Shown: positions 1 to 6,212, counted from the stretch's first letter. The stretch is DNA of 6,212 nt from Pseudomonadota bacterium (GCA_017629415.1 JAGBXG010000307.1:1-6212); one strand, 5' to 3'. The notes: a model not told the origin generated them from the sequence alone. Program-made: numbers and translations.

Positions 1-2547
1 ATGCTCCGCGAGCGTCAGTGCGTCGATTATTTGAACCGCAACCATTATAACAGCCATTTCAGCGATTATGATATCTGGCGTATGCCGACTTATAATACGG
101 CTCTTGCTTTGGGCGTTGAACATGTTTTGGGTCAAATCAAAGTCGGTCATATTGCCGATATCGCCATGTATCAGACGACGCCGACCAAACGCGGTCACCG
201 GGCCGTCATTGATGCCGAAAATAAAGACGTTTTGCTCGTCATGATGGACGGCAAAATCATCATGGGGAATGAAAACATCATGACCTCGGGTGAAACAGTG
301 GATGTCTGCGGCGTTTCGAAGAAAGTGGACACGTCTGTGGCCGGCACGTCCTTGAGCTATTCCAACATTAACAGCAAAGCTGCTTACCCGTTGTTCTTCT
401 GCGAAACGCCTGATCGTGAACCCTCATGTGTACCGGCTCGCGTGGAAGAAAACGACACCGATGACCAGGAAACGACGCGTTATGACGGAATTGTATCGAT
501 GGGTGACGATTCCGACGGCGACGGCATCAAGGATAACGCCGACAACTGTCCGACCATGTTCAACCCGGTTCGTCCGATGGACACCAACCGCAAACAGGCT
601 GACTTTGATGGCGATGGTATGGGCGATATCTGCGACGCGTATCCGACTTGCGCCACCAATGACAGCAGCTGTCCCGTGTTCAATACCGATGACCGCGACA
701 GCGATGGCGTCGACAATCTCATCGATAACTGCCCCGATCTGGAGAACGCGGATCAGGCGGATACTGACGGTGACGGCATGGGCAATGCCTGCGATGCCTG
801 TCCCGAAGATGCCAACCCCGGCGGCCTGCGATGCCCCGTGAAAGACATGACCACCATTCAGACCATTACCCAGGAACTTGCGGCATGCAACGGTTCTGGA
901 ACGCCTTGCAATTATCGCGATGTTCTCGTGGAAGGCCGCGTCACAGCATTGGTCTATGACGGTTTCTTCATTCAGGATCCGAATGCCACTGATGCCAAAT
1001 GGTCTGCCATTCACGTCGATGTGGGTGGCAAACCGACGGTTGCCGTCAACGATGATGTCAAGGTTCAGGGTATCATGAATCTGAACTATGGTATGGCACA
1101 GCTCAAGGAAGGTATGGTCACAGTCGTCGATTCTGCCAATGAACCGATTAAAGCCACGGCCGTTCCTTTGAACAAACTGACCCAAGCCAGCACCGATGCC
1201 ACTAAAGACTATGTCAGCGGCGATGAAGCGACGGCATATACAGGCGTGCTTGTCAAAGCCAGCGGTTTGACAGCCATCGATTTCAACACCCAGTCTTCGG
1301 ATTACGATGCCGGCACCAGTGCTTACAAATACGGCATGTACCTGATGGCCGACGGCAACGGCGACAGAATTCGTCTGGACGATTATTCGTGGACGATTGA
1401 TCCCAAGATTGAAGTGGGTCAGTTCCTGGCCAGTGCAACCGGTATTTTGGTTTATGACTACAATTATCACAAGATTGCACCGCGCAGTGCCGCCGATCTC
1501 GTTGCCGGCCTCGGCATTGCCAGCATGACTTCGAATGTGACGACCGCTGAATGGGGTTCTGATGTTGAAATCACCGTCATCATGAACCAGGCCGTGGAAG
1601 CCGACACAACCGTGAACGTCAGCTGCGGTTCTGCGACATGCGAGAGCACCGTTGTCGTTCCTGCCGGCAGTGATAAAGCCACATTTACCGTGACCATGGC
1701 TTCCGGCGGTGATACCACCGTGACTGTCAGCTATGACACCACAGAACAATCCATCACCATCGCAGGTGTGGATCCCAGTGTTGCCCTTGCCGTTGTCGCC
1801 GTTTCACCCGAAACCGTTTCCCTCAAACAGGGCAATTCGGCTGAAGTGAAGGTCACATTGAATAAACCGGCAGATGCCGACACCACCGTCACGCTGACCA
1901 AGACGGGGGATGCCCTCATTACAGTGCCCGAAACGATGCTCGTGGCTGCCGGCAGCATGGAAGGCACATTCCAGGTCACCGCTGATACGGCTGCTGTTCC
2001 CAACACGACCGCCGCTATTGCCGCCGCCATCGGTGATGGCAATGCCGCAACCGTCCAAGTGACGATCAAAGACGTGAGCGCGTTTGGAAACAGCTATACA
2101 ATCGATTTCACAGATATTGGAACAAGCATTGGTGCAAAAGACAATTACAAAACACCTTACGAAGCCCAAATACCCGGTTCTGATAACAATGAGTTTACCG
2201 TTTCTGCCTTCGCCAATTTCGCTTCCAACACAAAGCCTAATACCATGGCGATGACAGCTAACCATCTTAATCCAAGTACCTTCAGTGTGAGCGGTGTTGA
2301 TGGTGTCGGTAAAATTACGATTGAATATACATCTTGGGTAGCTAAAGGCAGTTTTGAAGTGACCGTGGGTGAGAACACTCAAACTGAAGCATGGACCGAG
2401 AATCACAAAGACAGTGTGTTTGAATATGTTTTTGAAAATGATTCCGTCACATCATTCAGCCTTGCGCCCACAGCAACAACGAAAGAAGGTGACAACAGTG
2501 TCAATCGTTTTGCCGTGAAAAAGATCACCTGGACGACAAACAACTAA
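1..2547 (+). CDS. Secreted amidohydrolase-family modular protein, 3' part only (TSP3, OB-fold-like, Ig-like, C-terminal beta-sandwich)
   Basis: The frame is open from the window edge to TAA at 2545-2547 (848 codons). The ATG at position 1 is not the true start: the first 20 residues match gene 2 from residue 616 at 15 of 20 positions, an internal site just after the catalytic Asp. About 600 residues are therefore probably missing, including all metal ligands. Domains: residues 1-110, end of the amidohydrolase (RAVIDAENKDVLLV shared with gene 2); 125-150, a Cys-containing linker (FFCETP, CVPAR); 169-278, TSP3 calcium-binding repeats (DSDGDG, DNCP, DFDGDGMGD); 281-502, an OB-fold-like domain with VEGRVTALVYDGFFIQD at 310-326, resembling OB domains of extracellular nucleases and DUF5689, though no nuclease domain is present; about 506-589 and 590-695, two Ig/Calx-beta-like domains; 697-848, a beta-sandwich ending KKITWTT. 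Export is inferred from these modules and from gene 2. The substrate is unknown. The C-terminal 150 codons look more AT-rich than the Ig region. Confidence 0.85.
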   Translation: MLRERQCVDYLNRNHYNSHFSDYDIWRMPTYNTALALGVEHVLGQIKVGHIADIAMYQTTPTKRGHRAVIDAENKDVLLVMMDGKIIMGNENIMTSGETVDVCGVSKKVDTSVAGTSLSYSNINSKAAYPLFFCETPDREPSCVPARVEENDTDDQETTRYDGIVSMGDDSDGDGIKDNADNCPTMFNPVRPMDTNRKQADFDGDGMGDICDAYPTCATNDSSCPVFNTDDRDSDGVDNLIDNCPDLENADQADTDGDGMGNACDACPEDANPGGLRCPVKDMTTIQTITQELAACNGSGTPCNYRDVLVEGRVTALVYDGFFIQDPNATDAKWSAIHVDVGGKPTVAVNDDVKVQGIMNLNYGMAQLKEGMVTVVDSANEPIKATAVPLNKLTQASTDATKDYVSGDEATAYTGVLVKASGLTAIDFNTQSSDYDAGTSAYKYGMYLMADGNGDRIRLDDYSWTIDPKIEVGQFLASATGILVYDYNYHKIAPRSAADLVAGLGIASMTSNVTTAEWGSDVEITVIMNQAVEADTTVNVSCGSATCESTVVVPAGSDKATFTVTMASGGDTTVTVSYDTTEQSITIAGVDPSVALAVVAVSPETVSLKQGNSAEVKVTLNKPADADTTVTLTKTGDALITVPETMLVAAGSMEGTFQVTADTAAVPNTTAAIAAAIGDGNAATVQVTIKDVSAFGNSYTIDFTDIGTSIGAKDNYKTPYEAQIPGSDNNEFTVSAFANFASNTKPNTMAMTANHLNPSTFSVSGVDGVGKITIEYTSWVAKGSFEVTVGENTQTEAWTENHKDSVFEYVFENDSVTSFSLAPTATTKEGDNSVNRFAVKKITWTTNN

Positions 2548-2566
2548 TTTTCATAAAAAATGCTTC

Positions 2567-2596
2567 GCCTATGCGCCTTTTGAGGGCGCATACGGC
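2567..2596 (+). other. Upstream hairpin in the 3' region of gene 1
   Basis: TATGCGCC (2570-2577) pairs perfectly with GGCGCATA (2585-2592) around a 7-nt loop. GCC/GGC extends the stem past a single bulged C at 2593. No T-tract follows, so it is not a classical terminator alone. It lies 20 nt after the gene 1 stop and 5 nt before the terminator hairpin. It may protect the 3' end of the transcript or help termination, which is inference. Confidence 0.5.
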
Positions 2597-2601
2597 TTCG
2601 C

Positions 2602-2644
2602 AAGCGGCGCTATGGCCTGAGCGGCCATACGCGCCGCTTTTTTT
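2602..2644 (+). terminator. Rho-independent terminator of gene 1
   Basis: AAGCGGCGC then TATGGCC (2602-2617) pairs with GGCCATA then GCGCCGCTT (2623-2639), with one bulged C at 2630 and a 5-nt loop TGAGC. A run of seven T follows (2638-2644). The GC-rich stem of about 16 bp plus U-tract is a textbook intrinsic terminator. It lies 54 nt after the gene 1 stop and should insulate gene 2 from read-through. Confidence 0.9.
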
Positions 2645-2661
2645 GTATCTTTTTGTCATCC

Positions 2662-2689
2662 TTAACAGGCGGTATTTCCATGATATAAT
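2662..2689 (+). promoter_or_regulatory. Sigma70-type promoter of gene 2
   Basis: TTAACA at 2662-2667 (five of six matches to TTGACA) is followed after a 16-nt spacer by a perfect TATAAT at 2684-2689. A TGA immediately before it (2681-2683) gives an extended -10 element. Transcription should begin near 2696, leaving a leader of about 85 nt before the start at 2782. The site sits directly downstream of the gene 1 terminator. Confidence 0.75.
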
Positions 2690-2704
2690 GATAGAAATCT
2701 GATA

Positions 2705-2747
2705 TATTAATAGATTTATCTTTGTCTGTTTGTTTTAAATAGACAAA
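2705..2747 (+). promoter_or_regulatory. AT-rich leader of gene 2 with a palindrome and a weak stem-loop
   Basis: The predicted leader carries the 8-nt palindrome TATTAATA (2705-2712), about 10 nt after the likely transcription start. It also has a 7-bp inverted repeat, TTTGTCT (2721-2727) and AGACAAA (2741-2747), around a 13-nt loop. The palindrome could be an operator and the hairpin an mRNA structure, but both are short in AT-rich sequence and may be chance. I recognise no riboswitch. Confidence 0.2.
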
Positions 2748-2771
2748 CTGTTTCACATTTGAATTTAGCAT

Positions 2772-2777
2772 GAGGGA
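2772..2777 (+). promoter_or_regulatory. Ribosome binding site that fixes the gene 2 start
   Basis: GAGGGA lies a few bases before the ATG at 2782. An in-frame ATG at 2770 overlaps this motif and has no purine-rich site of its own (upstream is TTTGAATTTAGC). Starting at 2782 gives a standard lipoprotein signal peptide opening Met-Lys-Lys, whereas starting at 2770 adds Met-Arg-Asp-Phe in front of it. Confidence 0.75.
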
Positions 2778-2781
2778 TTTT

Positions 2782-5700
2782 ATGAAAAAGAGCGCATTCT
2801 GGACGGCTCTTGTCATCGTTTTGACAGGCTTGTGTGGCTGTACTCATGAGGTAGATGAACAGAATGGCTCATCAAATTGCGATATTTCCCAACCTTCTTA
2901 TTGCGCAGACGGCATGACAGCGATGGTTTGTCTCAATGGACACCAACAAAGGGTGTCGTGTGCCAATGGCTGTAATATGCAGACAGGGCAATGCATACAA
3001 ACGGTTGTTCCTGAGTGTAATGCCGCCGATTATCCGCGTTGTGATGGCAATGATGCGCTGACTTGTGTGGGGGGGAAAATCTATACGAAACCTTGTGGCA
3101 GCTTGATGTGTACAAACGGCACTTGTCAAGACCAGGCCAATCCGACACCAGATCCCGAGTGCAATACTGCCGATTATCCGCGTTGTGATGGCAATGATGC
3201 ACTGACTTGTATAGGGGGGCAGATTTTTAGCAAACCCTGTGAGGGGCAAATTTGTATCAACGGCACTTGCCAAGACCAGGCCAATCCGACACCAGATCCC
3301 GAATGTGATGCCGCCGATTATCCCAAATGCGACGGCAACCATCGGCTGACTTGTGTGCATGGTCAAATTCAGTCTGAATCTTGTGGTTCACAGACATGCC
3401 AAGCCGGAGTTTGCCAAGATATCTCTGCAGAACCCGAATGTGATGCCGCCGATTATCCTAAATGTGATGGCAACACGCTTTTCACTTGTGCTGACGGTCA
3501 AATTCAGTCCGAACTGTGTAAACCCGGTCATCATTGTGATGCCGTTTTGGCCCAATGTGTGGAAGACACTTGTGAACCAGGGGCTGTCACATGCCGCGGT
3601 TTGTCCGTCGCGACATGCAATAACCAGGGCAAATGGGAACTTGAGGCTTGTCAAAACGGTGAAAAATGTTCCAACGGCGAATGTGTGCCTCGCGGTGATG
3701 AACCCGAGGTCGTTTCGTGCGGTGTATTGAACATTTCCGGTTCAAACACTTGTTCGGTTCAACATGGCACAAGCTCGCGTTTCGTGATTCGTGGCGATAT
3801 TTTGGGTCTGGATAAGACTTATGCCGGCGGCACGGTTATTCTCGATGGGGAGAAAATCACGTATGTCGGCTGTGATTTCGATGCCAATGCATCTGCCAAT
3901 AAGACGGCTACCGTCATCACATGTCCGGATGGAGTCATCAGCCCAGGCTTTATTAACGGCCACGAGCACATCACATTTTCCAACGGCAAACCGGCCACGT
4001 GGGGAGATGAACGCTTTGATCATCGCCATGACTGGCGCAAAGGCAAAAATCAGCATACCGAATTGCCGAGTGATCAGACTTCGAAAAATAACGGGAATTC
4101 CGTGGTCGAGATGCGCGCACTTTTGAGCGGCACGACTTCGATTTTTGGGTCGGGTTCAGCGCCGGGATTGGCGCGTAATCTCGATATTAAATCGCAGACC
4201 GCCGGAAATGTGCAGGCCGTGTATCAGACTTTTCCACTCGGAGATGCCAGTGACGGCACGATCGTGGAAAATGGCTGCGGTTCTTACAGTTTCCATAGCT
4301 CTGTCCGTGAATTCGATGATTCGTGTCCTTATGGACCTCACATTGCCGAAGGCATCAATCAAGGGGCATTGAATGAACTGCGTTGCCTGGGCGGTGCCAA
4401 TGTCAGCAAGGCTATCGATATCTTTAAACCCAATGTTGCCGTTATTCATGGGATTGCGGCAACTGTCGATATCATCCAAAAAATGGCCCAAAATGGTGTT
4501 AAGCTTATCTGGTCTCCGCGTACCAATATTTCATTGTATGGCGATACTGCCCAAGCACCGCTTTATGATACGCTCGGCGTGACGATTGGTTTGGGGACCG
4601 ACTGGCTTTATTCGGGATCGGCCAATATGCTCCGCGAACTTCAGTGCGTCGATTATTTGAATCAAAATCATTACAGCCTGTATTTCAGCGATTATGAGAT
4701 CTGGAAAATGCCGACCTATAACACAGCTGTGGCCCTCGGCGTTGATCAGCATATTGGCCAGATAGCCAAAGGATTGCAGGGCGATCTCGTCGTTTTTAAG
4801 AAATCTGCCACACGTCAAGGTTACCGCGCCGTCATTGATGCCGAAAATAAAGACGTGCTGCTTGTCACGCTCAGAGGTAATCCGATTTACGGCGATGCCA
4901 ACCTGCTCAAAGATGGCAGCCAGTTCGATGTCTGCGGCGTCAAGAAAAAATTCGATTTTGACGCCGCCAATGCCAAAGACGAAATCATTCACTTCGAATT
5001 TATCGAAGCCGCCGCCAACTATCCCATGTTTTTCTGCGGTACCCCCGAAAATGAACCAACATGTGTACCGGCGCGCCTGAGAAAATCTGATACCCAAGAC
5101 CAAGGCACGACATCGTATGACGGCGATTATACCGATGCCAACGATGCCGATGGCGATGGCATTGCCGATGATATCGACAACTGCCCAACCATGTTCAATC
5201 CCGTGCGCCCGATGGATACCCATCGCAAACAGTCAGATGTCGATGCCGATGGCTACGGCGATATCTGTGACCTATACCCTGCTTGCCAGGCCAATGATGC
5301 CAGCTGTGACAATGGCACCTCATTACCCGATGCCGACGGCGACGGCATTGCTGATGAATCCGACAATTGCCCAGATGCCGCAAACAACGATCAAAAAGAC
5401 ACCGATAACGACGGCAAAGGCGATAAATGTGATGCTTGCCCGAGTGAACCCAATCCCGGCCATATGACATGCCCCGATGGTGGCACCTTTGTTCTCGATT
5501 TCAGCTGCAGCGGATGTCATGAAGGTTCAGGCTACAGCATGACTTATGTCGATGCCGTGGGCAATTACAGCATCACAGCTTCGGGAATGGTCGGCATATC
5601 TGCGGAGTGCAATCATGCCAACGGCATTACCATGACGGGTTCAACAAATTATACAAATTATATCAAAATAACCGGTCTTGACGGCATCGGTACACTATCC

Positions 5701-5940
5701 ATCAGCTATTATTCCTATAATCCTACGGGGCAAAAAGGAACGCTGGAGATTACAGCTGGTACACATCACGATACAATCCAGCACACTTATGATGCAAATC
5801 ATGTCCAAGAAGTCATTCAATCCTTTACTTATGACGATAATGGTATAAATGAAGTTCTTATCGCGCCAGCAGTCGGAGAAAACACGGGGAATCGCCAAAA
5901 CCGTATTCACGTGACTAGGGTCAGCTGGACAACACCATAA
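2782..5940 (+). CDS. Surface lipoprotein amidohydrolase with six-Cys repeats, TSP3 repeats and C-terminal beta-sandwich
   Basis: This 1052-residue protein is complete, numbered from the ATG at 2782. Residues 1-19 are a lipoprotein signal peptide with lipobox LCGC and lipidated Cys20; Thr at +2 does not call for inner-membrane retention. Residues 33-309 are six tandem units of six cysteines. Residues 310-690 are an amidohydrolase: GFINGHEH (His394, His396), PHIAEG (His520, Glu523), IHG (His556), SPRTN (578-582) and GTDW (Asp607). This is the ligand pattern of the cytosine deaminase/ATZ-TRZ group, which hydrolyses C-N or C-halogen bonds at one divalent metal, so an active enzyme is expected. 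Substrate unknown. A linker (FFCGTP, CVPAR) leads to TSP3 repeats at 785-897, and a beta-sandwich fills 899-1052, ending TRVSWTT. Many cysteines in the enzyme domain fit an oxidising extracytoplasmic location. It is a tandem paralogue of gene 1 but lacks that gene's OB and Ig domains. It has its own promoter; no clear terminator follows, only T7 at 5942-5948. Confidence 0.9.
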   Translation: MKKSAFWTALVIVLTGLCGCTHEVDEQNGSSNCDISQPSYCADGMTAMVCLNGHQQRVSCANGCNMQTGQCIQTVVPECNAADYPRCDGNDALTCVGGKIYTKPCGSLMCTNGTCQDQANPTPDPECNTADYPRCDGNDALTCIGGQIFSKPCEGQICINGTCQDQANPTPDPECDAADYPKCDGNHRLTCVHGQIQSESCGSQTCQAGVCQDISAEPECDAADYPKCDGNTLFTCADGQIQSELCKPGHHCDAVLAQCVEDTCEPGAVTCRGLSVATCNNQGKWELEACQNGEKCSNGECVPRGDEPEVVSCGVLNISGSNTCSVQHGTSSRFVIRGDILGLDKTYAGGTVILDGEKITYVGCDFDANASANKTATVITCPDGVISPGFINGHEHITFSNGKPATWGDERFDHRHDWRKGKNQHTELPSDQTSKNNGNSVVEMRALLSGTTSIFGSGSAPGLARNLDIKSQTAGNVQAVYQTFPLGDASDGTIVENGCGSYSFHSSVREFDDSCPYGPHIAEGINQGALNELRCLGGANVSKAIDIFKPNVAVIHGIAATVDIIQKMAQNGVKLIWSPRTNISLYGDTAQAPLYDTLGVTIGLGTDWLYSGSANMLRELQCVDYLNQNHYSLYFSDYEIWKMPTYNTAVALGVDQHIGQIAKGLQGDLVVFKKSATRQGYRAVIDAENKDVLLVTLRGNPIYGDANLLKDGSQFDVCGVKKKFDFDAANAKDEIIHFEFIEAAANYPMFFCGTPENEPTCVPARLRKSDTQDQGTTSYDGDYTDANDADGDGIADDIDNCPTMFNPVRPMDTHRKQSDVDADGYGDICDLYPACQANDASCDNGTSLPDADGDGIADESDNCPDAANNDQKDTDNDGKGDKCDACPSEPNPGHMTCPDGGTFVLDFSCSGCHEGSGYSMTYVDAVGNYSITASGMVGISAECNHANGITMTGSTNYTNYIKITGLDGIGTLSISYYSYNPTGQKGTLEITAGTHHDTIQHTYDANHVQEVIQSFTYDDNGINEVLIAPAVGENTGNRQNRIHVTRVSWTTP
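2878..3708 (+). repeat. Six tandem six-cysteine repeats (coding) in gene 2
   Basis: Units start near 2878, 3013, 3157, 3301, 3436 and 3568, and encode 44-48 residues each with six Cys. The core of units 2-5 is EC(N/D)xADYP(R/K)CDGN followed by TC, then G(K/Q)I. Units 2 and 3 are both exactly 144 nt, match at 38 of 48 residues and share two identical runs of 32 nt each, one in the ADYPRCDGND segment and one in the QDQANPTPDP linker. That indicates a recent tandem duplication. The outer units are more diverged. Six paired cysteines suggest three disulfides per unit, forming a stalk or binding array outside the membrane. I do not recognise a named family. Confidence 0.85.
4627..5475 (+). repeat. 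Segment duplicated between gene 2 and gene 1
   Basis: This part of gene 2 (end of the amidohydrolase through TSP3) aligns almost without gaps to positions 1-837 of gene 1. An exact 29-nt match lies at 4828-4856 and 202-230. Distance from the shared Met to the first TSP3 Asp is 169 versus 168 codons. Similarity stops at the Cys-Pro closing the TSP3 segment (about 5475 and 837) and resumes, more weakly, in the C-terminal beta-sandwich. The arrangement shows tandem gene duplication followed by divergence. Confidence 0.85.
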
Positions 5941-5953
5941 GTTTTTTTGCTCG

Positions 5954-6059
5954 ACAGAATGGCGCGCTTTCTTCGTCAGCTGCGGCATTCAAGTCGGTCA
6001 CGTGCGCTAGCACGCTCCCTCCTTTCATGCCTGGCTTCCTCGAAATCACATCCATTCTG
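5954..6059. repeat. Direct repeat copy A, bracketed by an inverted repeat
   Basis: Positions 5954-6051 match 6115-6212 with only two differences (5962 and 5964, both G here and A in copy B). The last 87 nt are identical. The unit is bracketed by CAGAATGG (5955-5962) and its exact reverse complement CCATTCTG (6052-6059). Inside, CGTGC and GCACG (6001-6005, 6010-6014) form a short stem around GCTA. Length of about 105 nt with inverted ends and no evident protein is compatible with a small intergenic repeat or MITE-like element. No target-site duplication is obvious. Confidence 0.8.
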
Positions 6060-6114
6060 CGGCAAAAAACATTCACTATGACGAATGGTAAACTTAATCA
6101 TGCGTCAGAAACAC

Positions 6115-6212
6115 ACAGAATGACACGCTTTCTTCGTCAGCTGCGGCATTCAAGTCGGTCACGTGCGCTAGCACGCTCCCTCCTTTCATGCCTGGCTTCC
6201 TCGAAATCACAT
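6115..6212. repeat. Direct repeat copy B, cut by the window end
   Basis: This is the second copy, offset 161 nt from copy A and starting ACAGAATGACAC. The window ends exactly where identity to copy A would meet the right inverted-repeat arm, so whether CCATTCTG follows cannot be seen. Preservation of a non-coding 87-nt run without change suggests recent amplification, gene conversion or selection. Confidence 0.8.

Larger units (their letters stand above)
5941..6212. other. Non-coding 3' region after gene 2
   Basis: I find no supportable gene here. The region opens with T7 (5942-5948) right after the gene 2 stop, with no convincing GC-rich stem before it. It then holds two copies of a long direct repeat separated by a 63-nt spacer. 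The spacer contains a small inverted repeat, CATTC (6070-6074) and GAATG (6083-6087). GAATG or CATTC recurs several times across the region in both orientations. Confidence 0.6.

Noticed and set aside
841..1506. Gene 1 as an extracellular nuclease
   Set aside because: The OB-fold-like segment resembles those attached to secreted nucleases, but no endonuclease/exonuclease/phosphatase catalytic domain is present and such OB domains occur in other surface proteins.
424..1749. Long open frame on the minus strand opposite gene 1 (441 codons)
   Set aside because: It lies wholly antisense to recognisable TSP3, OB and Ig domains, its translation has no domain logic (Gly/Ile/His-rich low-complexity look), and it follows from codon bias of the real gene.
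1804..2406. Minus-strand open frame of 200 codons opposite the Ig and C-terminal region of gene 1
   Set aside because: No recognisable domain or ribosome binding context; it is explained by the reverse of the coding frame.
2770..2781. ATG at 2770 as the start of gene 2
   Set aside because: It overlaps the Shine-Dalgarno motif that serves the ATG at 2782 and would place Arg-Asp-Phe before an otherwise standard lipoprotein signal.
4531..5223. Minus-strand open frame of 230 codons opposite gene 2
   Set aside because: It is antisense to the catalytic Asp region and TSP3 repeats of the real gene, and its composition mirrors the shadow frame opposite the same segment of gene 1.
5942..5948. Intrinsic terminator for gene 2
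   Set aside because: There is a T7 run but no convincing GC-rich stem directly before it, so I do not call it a terminator.
5954..6212. CRISPR array
   Set aside because: The repeat is about 98 nt with a 63-nt spacer and only two copies, far outside CRISPR repeat lengths, and no cas gene is present.

Overview
The window holds two tandem, same-strand paralogues of a large modular secreted protein built around an amidohydrolase (metal-dependent hydrolase/deaminase) fold. A short promoter-bearing intergenic region separates them, and a non-coding 3' end carries a long direct repeat. I saw no tRNA, rRNA, CRISPR array or transposase. The organism is not identifiable with certainty. A lipoprotein signal peptide shows a diderm-style envelope protein. 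Six-cysteine repeats, thrombospondin type 3 (TSP3) calcium-binding repeats and a secreted amidohydrolase together are a style I associate with the old 'Deltaproteobacteria', especially Myxococcota/Bradymonadota-like lineages. The mid-range base composition would suit a host-associated member. The lineage call is inference.

Layout. Positions 1-2547 hold the 3' part of gene 1, whose start lies outside the window. The in-frame ATG at position 1 matches an internal methionine of gene 2 (residue 616), so the metal-binding half of its amidohydrolase is missing here. What remains is the end of the amidohydrolase, a TSP3 segment, an OB-fold-like domain, two Ig/Calx-beta-like domains and a C-terminal beta-sandwich. 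Positions 2548-2781 carry two hairpins (the second a textbook intrinsic terminator), a strong sigma70-type promoter, a leader of about 85 nt and a ribosome binding site. Positions 2782-5940 hold gene 2, complete: lipoprotein signal peptide, six tandem six-cysteine repeats, a full amidohydrolase with every expected metal ligand, TSP3 segment and the same type of C-terminal domain, but without the OB and Ig domains. Positions 5941-6212 hold no supported gene. They contain two copies of a roughly 98-nt sequence at a 161-nt period, the first bracketed by an 8-nt inverted repeat, and the second runs into the window end.

How they fit together. Both products are probably exported; for gene 2 the sequence predicts anchoring by a lipid at the N-terminus. 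Calcium-stiffened TSP3 linkers and beta-sandwich modules would project around the enzyme. The terminator and promoter between the genes indicate that gene 2 is transcribed independently. The substrate cannot be read from the sequence. The most interesting points are the modular gain or loss between paralogues, the young cysteine-repeat duplication with G7/G6 tracts, and the unexplained 3' repeat.
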